Source: JBDHZK01 sp039811865 (GTDB lineage: Bacteria; Actinomycetota; Actinomycetes; Propionibacteriales; Propionibacteriaceae). Taken from it: DNA of 17,926 nucleotides. Shown piece by piece: positions 1 to 7,014 of the stretch. Numbering within the stretch: the first letter of the stretch is position 1; each line of letters begins with the position of its first letter. The stretch spans positions 1-17,926 of the forward strand of contig JBDHZK010000048.1 of the NCBI GenBank assembly GCA_039811865.1. Reading direction: 5' to 3'. The notes beneath the pieces were generated by a model. It was given only the letters and a program-made list of their open reading frames with translations. It was not told the origin of the DNA and searched no databases. The position numbers and the translations under genes are program-made.

Positions 1-7
1 TGAAATC

Positions 8-661
8 TCAGACACTGATCCCCCTAGAGATGGTGAGGCGGCGAAGCAGCACGAAGCCGGCGTCGAACAGCAGCGCCAAGATCGCGATCCCGAAGCCGCC
101 GGTGAGAGCCTGGTTCAGGGAGTTCACGGCACCGAAGCGCTGCAATCCGGTAAAGATCAGGTTGCCGAGGCCCGGGCCCGAGACGTAGGCGGCGATGGCC
201 GATATTCCGAAGCCCATCATCGTCGCGACCCGGACGCCGGCGATGATCACCGGCCAGGCCAGCGGCAACTGGACGCGCAGCAAGGTCGCCGCCTTCGTCA
301 TGCCGATGCCCTTGGCGCTTTCGAGGATGCCGGCGTCGACACCCTGCAGGCCGGCCACGGTATTTCGGATGATCGGCAACTGGCTGTAGAGCACCAGCGC
401 GATCACGGTGCCCGTCCAGCCCAGGCCGAACAGGGGGAGCAGCAGCGTCATCAGCGCCAGGGACGGGATGGTCAGGATGGCCGCGGCGGTCGAGATCACG
501 AACGCGCTGATCCTTGGCTTGTTCCAGATGAGCAGCCCGATGCCGACTCCGATCACGGTGCTCACCACGACTGTGAGCGCGATCAGCAGAATCTGCTCGA
601 TGAACATCGGCTGAATCCGCGACCACTGCGACAAGAAGTACTTGTGCCAGGGGATGTCCAC
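8..661 (-). CDS. ABC transporter permease, osmoprotectant (OpuCB/ProW) type
   Basis: Inner-membrane permease subunit of a glycine betaine/choline/carnitine-type ABC importer, 217 residues. Several hydrophobic segments are visible (about residues 22-45, 52-75, 80-95, 135-160 and 190-208). Between them is the EAA loop that contacts the ATPase, at about residues 103-131, with the ESAKGIGMT and LPLA elements. The length suits a single-domain OpuCB/OpuCD-type permease. The start is GTG at 661, nine bases after a strong Shine-Dalgarno sequence AGGAGGT. The gene lies downstream of the IclR gene on the same strand, 114 bases away, and the gap holds two inverted repeats. ATPase and binding-protein genes are not in the window and would be expected past the left edge. 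The family is clear; the exact ligand is not. Confidence 0.85.
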   Translation of the reverse strand: MDIPWHKYFLSQWSRIQPMFIEQILLIALTVVVSTVIGVGIGLLIWNKPRISAFVISTAAAILTIPSLALMTLLLPLFGLGWTGTVIALVLYSQLPIIRNTVAGLQGVDAGILESAKGIGMTKAATLLRVQLPLAWPVIIAGVRVATMMGFGISAIAAYVSGPGLGNLIFTGLQRFGAVNSLNQALTGGFGIAILALLFDAGFVLLRRLTISRGISV

Positions 662-671
662 GCCTTCCGCA

Positions 672-677
672 CCTCCT
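672..677 (-). promoter_or_regulatory. Strong ribosome binding site of the permease gene
   Basis: On the minus strand AGGAGG ends nine bases before a GTG codon at 661. This supports the GTG as the translation start, because no ATG lies nearby in this frame. Confidence 0.7.
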
Positions 678-678
678 C

Positions 679-696
679 ACCATCGTCGGTGATGGT
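679..696 (-). repeat. Inverted repeat in the permease leader
   Basis: ACCATC-N6-GATGGT, six perfect base pairs, sits directly upstream of the permease Shine-Dalgarno sequence. In RNA it could form a small hairpin next to the ribosome site, or it could be a protein-binding dyad. No U-tract follows, so it is not a convincing terminator. Confidence 0.4.
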
Positions 697-733
697 CTCT
701 AGGTTCTTGGAAGTGTGCAGGTGGCTTCCGATT

Positions 734-752
734 GGTAGCAATAGCTGCTACC
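734..752. promoter_or_regulatory. Inverted repeat, possible operator upstream of the permease
   Basis: GGTAGCA-N5-TGCTACC is a perfect 7+7 dyad between the IclR stop (776) and the permease start (661). In either direction no T-run follows, which argues against an intrinsic terminator. The spacing suits a dimeric repressor or activator site. Which regulator would bind is unknown. Confidence 0.45.
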
Positions 753-775
753 TGATGTTGTCACATTGGCAATCC

Positions 776-1678
776 CTACGGCACCACCGGCAGAGTTCCG
801 CTGGGGGCGCGGGTCGGCCCGCCGAGGCGGGCCGTGAGTCGCTCCGCAGCGCGGGCGATATAGACGCCAAGGCGCTCCAGGTGCGTCCCGACGCGAGCCT
901 TGGGCGCGCTCACGTTGATCGCGGCGACCACGCGTCCAGTGTGATTGCGCACCGGTGCGGACGCCGCCACGACGCCGAGTTCGAGTTCCTCGTCGGAGGT
1001 GGCATAGCCGGCTCTCCTGATCCTGGCCGCCTCCACCAGCAGGCTCGGCAGGTCATGGACGACCCGGGTCCCGTCCAGGCTGTCGAGCCAGGCCGGCCTG
1101 GGCTGAGCCTCCTCGAAGGGGGACGCCACCTGGGCGGCGGGGGCCAGGTGCAAGGCTGCGGCGGCCTGCTGGGCGTACCAGTCGGCCAACTCGGCCTCGG
1201 TCCAATCGCTGACCAGGACGCGCCCGGACGGCGTCCGGATCGGATCGCTCGTGAGCCCTTCCCAACTTGCCGTCCGGACCTCGTTGGGGCTCAGTTCGCT
1301 GATCAGGGTCAGGACGGCGCCGCCGCGCAGCACGCACAGGTGGGTGGTCTCCCGGGAGTGGCGGGCGATCTGGCGCAGAAATGGCCGCGCCTCGCGCACC
1401 AGGGCCGCCTCGGACGTGCGGGCCGCGAGCGCGAAGATCTTGGGTCCGATTCGATAGACGCGCGACTCGTCGTCGCGGCTGAGTAGGCCGGCATCGGCCA
1501 GGGTCGCCATCGCTCGAGAGACGGTCGCCTTGTCGCGGCCGAGCAGTCCCGCCACCCGCAGGACGCCCATCCCGTCCGCGGCCTCGTCGCCAGCCAGCAC
1601 CTCCAGGATCTCCAGGTCGCGCGAGAGCCCGCTGGAGTTGCGGCGCGATGGCTGCTTGGGTGAAGGGGGCGTTGCCAT
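776..1678 (-). CDS. IclR-family transcriptional regulator
   Basis: A DNA-binding regulator of 300 residues. The N-terminal winged helix-turn-helix spans about residues 17-78 and includes the recognition-helix stretch DKATVSRAMATLADAGLL. The C-terminal IclR effector domain covers about residues 90-285, with typical elements such as the RGGAV strand, the TPSGR turn and GYATSDEELELGVVAASAPV near the ligand pocket. The length is slightly above the usual 250-270 because of a polar N-terminal tail. The gene is divergent from the Fae-led catabolic operon with 98 bases between starts, the usual arrangement for a local regulator sensing a pathway metabolite. ATG at 1678 lacks a Shine-Dalgarno sequence but has a -10-like hexamer six bases upstream, so the transcript may be leaderless. 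The effector is unknown. Confidence 0.9.
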   Translation of the reverse strand: MATPPSPKQPSRRNSSGLSRDLEILEVLAGDEAADGMGVLRVAGLLGRDKATVSRAMATLADAGLLSRDDESRVYRIGPKIFALAARTSEAALVREARPFLRQIARHSRETTHLCVLRGGAVLTLISELSPNEVRTASWEGLTSDPIRTPSGRVLVSDWTEAELADWYAQQAAAALHLAPAAQVASPFEEAQPRPAWLDSLDGTRVVHDLPSLLVEAARIRRAGYATSDEELELGVVAASAPVRNHTGRVVAAINVSAPKARVGTHLERLGVYIARAAERLTARLGGPTRAPSGTLPVVP

Positions 1679-1688
1679 AGTTGCAACT
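1679..1688. promoter_or_regulatory. Palindrome AGTTGCAACT, possible IclR operator
   Basis: A perfect 10-base palindrome lies immediately before the IclR start codon and overlaps the -10-like hexamer TAAGTT (plus-strand 1685-1690). A regulator bound here would block its own gene. A related dyad, GTTG-N4-CAAC at 1719-1730, lies about 40 bases away towards the operon. The assignment to IclR is inferred from position and symmetry only. Confidence 0.45.
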
Positions 1689-1718
1689 TAACATGCGTTC
1701 TCGTCCACCTGTGCCAAG

Positions 1719-1730
1719 GTTGTCGCCAAC
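1719..1730. promoter_or_regulatory. Dyad GTTG-N4-CAAC in the divergent promoter region
   Basis: The half-sites GTTG and CAAC are the same as those in the palindrome at 1679-1688, here separated by four bases. The site lies 46 bases upstream of the Fae-homologue start. It could be the operon-side operator of the divergent IclR regulator. The short half-sites make chance occurrence possible. Confidence 0.35.
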
Positions 1731-1776
1731 ATCGATCCACCCGTTCAACGGACGAACGCAGTAGCTGGAGACCACG

Positions 1777-2292
1777 ATGCAAATCGGAGAATGCTTCACC
1801 GGGCAGGGCGTTAACGCCGCCCACATCAACACCGTTTTCGGCGACCGCACCGGTCCGGCCGGGGTCGCCTGGGCGTCCGCCTTGGCCAGCCCGAGCCAGG
1901 GCCATGTGCCGTTCGTGGCGGTGCTGCGGCCGTCCCTGCCGGTCAAGCCGCTCACCCTGTTCGTGACCAAGGCCGCGCCCGCGTCCGATGGGCACGGCCT
2001 GCTGATCTGGGGCCCGGCCCAGGCGGGGGTCGCCGGCGGTGTCGCCGACGCCGTCGCCGAGGGCGTCATCACCCCCGAGCAAGCCGACAGCCACGTGGTC
2101 ATCGCCGCCGTCTGGGTCAATCCCGGCGCCGACGACGCCGACACCGTGTACCGCAACAACCGCGAGGCCACGCTCGCCGCCTTGCGCAACGGGGCCAATC
2201 AGCTTCCCGCCCTCGACGACGTCGTGGCCGCGCGGACGGCCGTCACCAACCCCTTCTACACCCCGCCCGCCGACACCTTGAGCGAGAACTGA
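1777..2292 (+). CDS. Formaldehyde-activating enzyme (Fae) family protein
   Basis: A 171-residue protein matching the whole length of Fae, which in methylotrophs condenses formaldehyde with tetrahydromethanopterin. Family signatures visible are VGE-like IGECFTG at the N-terminus, AHI with the conserved His at residue 16 (the proposed general acid in Fae), VKPLTL, WGPAQAGVAGGVADAVAEGV, and a C-terminal YRNN-EAT-A block ending in NPF. It is a stand-alone Fae, not fused to a hexulose-phosphate synthase. The ATG follows a GGAG element. Its stop overlaps the next start (TGATG), so it is the first gene of the catabolic operon. Actinobacteria generally lack tetrahydromethanopterin, so the cofactor and even the reaction may differ from classical Fae. 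The family call is firm; the function here is open. Confidence 0.88.
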   Translation: MQIGECFTGQGVNAAHINTVFGDRTGPAGVAWASALASPSQGHVPFVAVLRPSLPVKPLTLFVTKAAPASDGHGLLIWGPAQAGVAGGVADAVAEGVITPEQADSHVVIAAVWVNPGADDADTVYRNNREATLAALRNGANQLPALDDVVAARTAVTNPFYTPPADTLSEN

Positions 2293-3212
2293 TGAGCACG
2301 ACCACCCTGCCCACCGTGGGCTTCATCGGCCTGGGCAGCATGGGATCCGGGATGACGAGAAACCTCCAGCGTTGTGGGTTTCCGCTCGTCGTCAACGACG
2401 TCCGCCGGGAGGCGGCCGACGAGATCGTCGCCGGCGGGGGGCTGTGGCGGGACACCCCTGCCGCCGTCGCGGCTGACAGCGATCTCGTGATCACCATGCT
2501 GCCCACACCTCGTCACGTCGCGGACGTCGCCGACGGGCACAACGGGCTCCTCGAGGGGATCCACGACGGCGGCACCTGGATCGACATGAGCACCTCGGTG
2601 CCGGAGGTGGTCGATCGGATCATGGCGCAGTACGCCGATCGCGGCCTGCACTACGTGGACGCGCCCGTCTCGGGCATGTCCGTGGGTGCGGCCAAGGGCA
2701 TGCTGCAGATCTTCGTCGGCGGCGAATCGGACGACTACCGCCGCCTTCGTCCCGTCTTCGAGGCCATGGGCGACCGCGAGCGCATCCTGCACGTCGGCCG
2801 CAAGGGCGCCGGCTACGCGGTCAAGCTGATGATCAACCAACTCTGGTTCAGCCACCTGGTCGCCACCGCTGAGGTGCTGGCCATCGGAGTCCGCGCCGGC
2901 GTCGACCTGGGCATCCTGCGCGACTCGCTGATCGCCAGCCCGGCGAGGTCGAACTTCGTCGAGACCGACGTCCTCAGCATCCTCAACGCCGGCGACTACG
3001 ACGAGGGCTTCGCGATCGCGCTGGCCTGCAAGGACCTGGGCCTGTCCATCGACCTGGCCCGCGCGGTCGGCGTCAGCGCCGAACTGTCGTCCCTGGTGGA
3101 GCAGGTCTTCCGGCGGGCGCGCGCCACCTACGGCGACCGGGCCGGCGAAATGATCCCCTTCAAACTCTACGAGGACCTGATCGGCACCCCGCTGCGCCTG
3201 GTTGCGGGCTGA
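2292..3212 (+). CDS. NAD(P)-dependent beta-hydroxyacid dehydrogenase (3-hydroxyisobutyrate / tartronate semialdehyde type)
   Basis: A cytosolic 306-residue dehydrogenase expected to interconvert a beta-hydroxyacid and its semialdehyde or keto form. The N-terminal Rossmann fold has GFIGLGSMGSGM (residues about 10-21). The substrate-binding motif DAPVSGM appears at about residues 124-130; the family usually has DAPVSGG. The catalytic Lys178 with Asn182 lies in GAGYAVKLMINQL. The C-terminal all-helical domain is complete. The start overlaps the Fae stop by one base (TGATG), which implies translational coupling. An aldehyde dehydrogenase directly downstream could oxidise its semialdehyde product. 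Which beta-hydroxyacid it uses cannot be told from sequence. Confidence 0.88.
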   Translation: MSTTTLPTVGFIGLGSMGSGMTRNLQRCGFPLVVNDVRREAADEIVAGGGLWRDTPAAVAADSDLVITMLPTPRHVADVADGHNGLLEGIHDGGTWIDMSTSVPEVVDRIMAQYADRGLHYVDAPVSGMSVGAAKGMLQIFVGGESDDYRRLRPVFEAMGDRERILHVGRKGAGYAVKLMINQLWFSHLVATAEVLAIGVRAGVDLGILRDSLIASPARSNFVETDVLSILNAGDYDEGFAIALACKDLGLSIDLARAVGVSAELSSLVEQVFRRARATYGDRAGEMIPFKLYEDLIGTPLRLVAG

Positions 3213-3229
3213 ACGGGGAGGACGACGAC

Positions 3230-4714
3230 ATGACCACCAGCAAGCAAGAGCGCGAACTCCTTGCAAAGATTCCAACCGGGCTGCTGATCGGCGGCGATTT
3301 TCGGGACGCCTCTACCGGGGCCCGGTTCGATGTGATCGACCCAGCGACCGGGGACGTCCTGGCCACGGTCGCCGACGCCTCGCCGCAGGACGGGCAGGCT
3401 GCCCTCGCCGCGGCCGCGGCGGCGCAGGAGTCGTGGGCCAAGACTCCCGCCAGGGCCCGTGGCGAGATCCTGCGCAAGGCGTTCGAGCTGGTCACCGCCC
3501 GGGTGGACGACTTCGCCTTGGCGATGACCCTCGAAATGGGCAAGCCTCTGGCCGAGTCTCGCGGCGAGGTCGCCTACGGCGCGGAGTTCCTGCGCTGGTT
3601 CTCCGAGGAGGCGGTCCGGATCGCCGGCCGCTACTCCGTCGCCCCGGACGGGGTGAACCGACTGCTGGTGACCAGGCGCCCGGTCGGTCCCTGTCTGTTC
3701 ATCACGCCCTGGAACTTCCCGCTGGCCATGGCCACCCGCAAGATCGCCCCGGCGATCGCGGCCGGCTGCACGATGGTGCTCAAGCCGGCCGAGCTGACGC
3801 CGCTGACCGCGCTGCTGCTCGGCCGGGTGCTGGCCGAGGCGGGGCTGCCCGCCGGCGTCCTGAACATCATCCCGACCACCGCTCCCGGACCGGTAACCGC
3901 GCCCTTGATCGCCGACTCGCGCCTGCGCAAGTTGTCGTTCACCGGCTCCACGGCGACTGGCCAAAGGCTCTTGGCAGCAAGCGCGGACCAGGTGCTGCGC
4001 GTCTCCATGGAACTGGGCGGTAACGCACCCTTCCTGGTCTTCGAGGACGCCGATCTGGACGCCGCCGTCGAGGGCGCGATCGTGGCCAAGCTGCGCAACG
4101 GCGGTGAGGCGTGCGTGGCGGCGAACCGCTTCCTGGTGCACGAGTCCGTCGCCGACGAGTTCGGCCGGCGCCTGGCGCAGCGGATGGCGTCCTTCCGGGT
4201 CGGCCGCGGGACCGAGCCAAACACCTTGCTCGGCCCGATGATCAACGCCGCTGCCATCGTGAAGATCAGCCGGCTGGTCGACGAAGCGATCGCCGACGGC
4301 GCCAAGCTCGCCACCGGAGGCTGCGCCGTTGATCGCCCCGGCTACTTCTTCGAGCCGACCGTGCTCACCGACGTCCCCGTCACCTCGGCCATCGTTCGCG
4401 AGGAGATCTTCGGACCGGTGGCGACGGTGGTCGGTTTCGCCACCGAGGACGAAGCCGTGGCGATCGCCAACGACACCCCGTTCGGGCTGGTCGCGTTCGC
4501 GTTCACGCGCGATCTGAACCGCGCCCTGCGCATGGCGGAACGGCTCGACTCGGGCATGATCGGGATCAACGCCGGGGTCGTGTCGAATCCGGCGGCACCG
4601 TTCGGCGGGGTCAAGCAGTCGGGGCTTGGCCGCGAAGGCGGCCCAGAGGGCATCGACGAATACCTCGAAACGGTCTATGTGGCCATCGCCGACCCCTTCA
4701 GCGGGTCGCGATGA
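3230..4714 (+). CDS. NAD(P)-dependent aldehyde dehydrogenase (succinate-semialdehyde dehydrogenase-like)
   Basis: A 494-residue aldehyde dehydrogenase that oxidises an aldehyde to its acid with NAD(P). All catalytic elements are present: Asn162 in TPWNFPLA, the cofactor-binding FTGSTATGQ, the general base Glu261 in MELGGNAP, and the nucleophile Cys295 in GGEACVAANR. The C-terminal EEIFGPVA and PFGGVKQSGLGREGG blocks complete the fold. Overall it is closest in pattern to GabD-type succinate-semialdehyde dehydrogenases, although operon context suggests another semialdehyde. The start ATG follows GGGAGG by eight bases and lies 17 bases after the preceding stop. The end overlaps the next start as ATGA. 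Confidence 0.9.
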   Translation: MTTSKQERELLAKIPTGLLIGGDFRDASTGARFDVIDPATGDVLATVADASPQDGQAALAAAAAAQESWAKTPARARGEILRKAFELVTARVDDFALAMTLEMGKPLAESRGEVAYGAEFLRWFSEEAVRIAGRYSVAPDGVNRLLVTRRPVGPCLFITPWNFPLAMATRKIAPAIAAGCTMVLKPAELTPLTALLLGRVLAEAGLPAGVLNIIPTTAPGPVTAPLIADSRLRKLSFTGSTATGQRLLAASADQVLRVSMELGGNAPFLVFEDADLDAAVEGAIVAKLRNGGEACVAANRFLVHESVADEFGRRLAQRMASFRVGRGTEPNTLLGPMINAAAIVKISRLVDEAIADGAKLATGGCAVDRPGYFFEPTVLTDVPVTSAIVREEIFGPVATVVGFATEDEAVAIANDTPFGLVAFAFTRDLNRALRMAERLDSGMIGINAGVVSNPAAPFGGVKQSGLGREGGPEGIDEYLETVYVAIADPFSGSR

Positions 4715-5487
4715 GCATCGCGGACTTCTCGCTGCGGCAGTTCTCGCTGGAGGGGAAGGCCGCGGTTGTGACCGGCGGAAACACCGGCCTGGGTAGGGCC
4801 TTCGCCGTCGCCCTAGCCAAGGCCGGGGCCGACGTTCTCGTGCCCAGCCTGGAGCCGGACGACGGCACCACCGCGGCGCTCGTCGAGGACGCCGGGCGGC
4901 GCTTCGAGTTCATCACCGCCGACATCACCGCACCCGGGGTCCCGGCCGCGGTGATCGCCGAATGTTCGCGGCGGCTGGGCGAGGTCGACATCCTGGTCAA
5001 CTCCGCGGGCATCTGCCTGCTCGGCGACGTGGCCGCCTTCGGCCGCAACCTCTGGGACCCGATGATCGCGGTCAACCTCAACGCCGTGTTCGAGATGTCG
5101 TACGAGGCCGGCAAAGTGATGAGCGCTCGGGGGAGCGGCAAGATCATCAACATCGCGTCGCTGTTCTCCTTCCTCGGCGGCCAGCAGTCTCCGGCGTACG
5201 CCGCCACCAAGGCCGGCCTGGTGGGCTTCACCAAGGCCTACTGCGACGAGCTGGCGGGCTTCGGCGTGCAGGTCAACGCCATCGCGCCGGGCTACTACGC
5301 GACCGCCATCACGACGGCCACTCGCGCCAACGCCGACGCGGACCGCCGGATCACCGAACACATTCCCGCCGGGCGCTGGGGGGACCCGTCCGACCTGATG
5401 GGCGCGACCGTTTTCCTGGCCAGCCCGGCCTCCGACTACGTCAACGGCCATGTGCTCGTCGTCGACGGCGGCTACCTGGTTCGCTGA
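4711..5487 (+). CDS. SDR-family oxidoreductase (KduD / gluconate 5-dehydrogenase-like)
   Basis: A classical short-chain dehydrogenase of 258 residues. Visible motifs are the cofactor-binding TGGNTGLG (about residues 21-28), NSAG after strand 4, and the catalytic triad Ser150, Tyr163 and Lys167 in SPAYAATKAG. The PGYYAT and VNGHVLVVDGGY segments at the C-terminus are typical. The start with SLEGKAAVVTGG and the overall pattern resemble 2-dehydro-3-deoxy-gluconate 5-dehydrogenases and gluconate 5-dehydrogenases, so a polyol, sugar acid or keto-acid substrate is likely. The gene overlaps the aldehyde dehydrogenase by four bases (ATGA), which indicates co-translation. The exact substrate is not determined. 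Confidence 0.87.
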   Translation: MSIADFSLRQFSLEGKAAVVTGGNTGLGRAFAVALAKAGADVLVPSLEPDDGTTAALVEDAGRRFEFITADITAPGVPAAVIAECSRRLGEVDILVNSAGICLLGDVAAFGRNLWDPMIAVNLNAVFEMSYEAGKVMSARGSGKIINIASLFSFLGGQQSPAYAATKAGLVGFTKAYCDELAGFGVQVNAIAPGYYATAITTATRANADADRRITEHIPAGRWGDPSDLMGATVFLASPASDYVNGHVLVVDGGYLVR

Positions 5488-5529
5488 GGCGGACCCCGAA
5501 GAAACAACGAGTCAAACCAGGAAGGCAAG

Positions 5530-7014
5530 ATGACCTCCTCACGTTCCGCATTGGACGCCGCCGGCATCGTCGAGGGCCTGACCGGCCTGGTCGGCGCCGA
5601 CGCCGTGGTCACCGACGAGGCGAGCCTGCGGGCCGCGAGCGTCGATCGCTTCAAGAAGTATCCGGCGGTGCACGGTATCTTCGACGGGCCGTTCCCCGCC
5701 GCGATCGTCCGCCCGACGTCGACCGACCAGGTGGCGGCCGTCCTGAAGTTCGCGGACGACAACCTGATCAACGTCGTGCCCCGCACAGGCGGGACGTCCA
5801 CCGAGGGTGGGCTGGAGACCGTCGTCGCCGACACGATCGTCTTGGACGGGTCGGCGATGAACCAGGTCGTCTCGATCGACCCGGTGAACATGATGGCGAC
5901 GCTGCAGTGCGGCGTCGCGCTGCAGGAGTTCGAGGACGCCCTGCGCGCGCAGGGCCTGACCACCGGACACTCGCCGCAGTCCAAGCCGATCGCGCAGTTC
6001 GGCGGCCTGGTGGCCACGCGTTCGATCGGCCAGTTCTCCACCCTCTACGGCGGCATCGAGGACATGGTCGTGGGGCTCGAGGCGGTCTTCCCCGGCGGTG
6101 TCGTCACTCGCATCAAGAACGTGCCTCGCCGCGCGGCGGGTCCGGACATTCGGCACGTGATCATCGGCAACGAGGGTGCCTTGTGCTTCATCACCGAGGT
6201 CACGATCAAGCTGTTCCGCTACTACCCCGAGAACTACCGCTTCTTCGGCTTCTTGCTGGACGACTTCGGCGCCGGCGTGGACGCTCTGCGCGAGTTGGTC
6301 ACCGCCGGCTACCGCCCGTCGGTCTGCCGGGTCTATTCGCCGCAGGACGCCCGGCAGCACTGGGACTGGTACCAGGGCAAGAACGTGGTCGTCCTGGTCG
6401 CCGAGGGGCCCAAGCCGCTGGCGGACGCGACGGCGGCCGCCATCGAGGAGTTGTTCGCCAAGGTGCCGCACACCCGCGTCGACAGCGCCTTGGTCGAGCG
6501 GTGGTTCGCGCAGCTCAACTGGGGCCAGGACAAGATCGACGCCGAGAAGGCCGACATGCTGGCCAACGCGCGCCTGGGCTACACCACCGAGGTCAGCGTG
6601 GACTGGTCGCGCGCCAACGAGCTGTACGAGGCGGTGCTGGCCCGCGTCCGTGGCGAGTTCGACCGGGCGTCCGATCTAACGATGCTGGGCGCCCATTCGT
6701 CGCACAGCTACCAGACCGGCACGAACCTGTACTTCGTCTACGACTACGAGATTCGCTGCGATCCGCGCGAGGAGTTGCAGGCCTACCACATCCCGCTGAA
6801 CGCGATCATCGTCGAGGAGGCGCTGCGGTTGGGCGGGTCGATGGTGCACCACCACGGCGTCGGCAAGTACCGGACGCCGTGGGTGCGCCAGGAGCATGGC
6901 TCGGCCTACTTCCTGCTGGAGGGGCTCAAGGCCGCCTTCGACCCCAACGGCATCATGAACGCCGCCACGATCTTCCCGATCGACGGCTTCACCGACGCCG
7001 AACCCACCCGGTAA
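5530..7014 (+). CDS. FAD-binding oxidoreductase, AGPS / glycolate-oxidase (GlcD) superfamily
   Basis: A 494-residue flavoenzyme. The N-terminal PCMH-type FAD domain (about residues 55-235) carries PRTGGTSTEGGLE and TTGHSPQSKPIAQFGG, then the YGGIEDMVVGLEAV and AAGPDIRHVIIGNEGAL segments typical of the alkyldihydroxyacetonephosphate synthase branch. The C-terminal cap contains the His loop MVHHHGVGKYR and ends in FDPNGIMNAATIF. The usual GSEGTLG element reads GNEGALC, with Cys where Gly is common. Ether-lipid synthesis is unlikely for a gene in this operon. Oxidation of a hydroxy acid or polyol, or a related flavin reaction, fits better. An AGGAAGG site precedes the ATG. The stop overlaps the kinase start (TAATG). 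Confidence 0.85.
   Translation: MTSSRSALDAAGIVEGLTGLVGADAVVTDEASLRAASVDRFKKYPAVHGIFDGPFPAAIVRPTSTDQVAAVLKFADDNLINVVPRTGGTSTEGGLETVVADTIVLDGSAMNQVVSIDPVNMMATLQCGVALQEFEDALRAQGLTTGHSPQSKPIAQFGGLVATRSIGQFSTLYGGIEDMVVGLEAVFPGGVVTRIKNVPRRAAGPDIRHVIIGNEGALCFITEVTIKLFRYYPENYRFFGFLLDDFGAGVDALRELVTAGYRPSVCRVYSPQDARQHWDWYQGKNVVVLVAEGPKPLADATAAAIEELFAKVPHTRVDSALVERWFAQLNWGQDKIDAEKADMLANARLGYTTEVSVDWSRANELYEAVLARVRGEFDRASDLTMLGAHSSHSYQTGTNLYFVYDYEIRCDPREELQAYHIPLNAIIVEEALRLGGSMVHHHGVGKYRTPWVRQEHGSAYFLLEGLKAAFDPNGIMNAATIFPIDGFTDAEPTR

Noticed and set aside
644..1486. Plus-strand open frame of 280 residues opposite the IclR gene
   Set aside because: It is the antisense of a well-supported IclR gene and has low-complexity Gly/Arg/Ala composition without motifs.
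1777..2292. Fae fused to hexulose-phosphate synthase
   Set aside because: The protein ends after the Fae domain at residue 171 and the next gene is a dehydrogenase, so this is not the archaeal Fae-Hps fusion.
3202..4023. Plus-strand open frame overlapping the aldehyde dehydrogenase
   Set aside because: It is a +1-type shadow rich in Arg and Gly. The aldehyde dehydrogenase frame carries every catalytic motif.
4962..7013. A 2 kb open frame continuous with, and upstream of, the kinase
   Set aside because: Its translation is Arg/Gly/Pro-rich without any domain, and the SDR and FAD genes occupy the same DNA in other frames with full motifs. The kinase starts at 7014.
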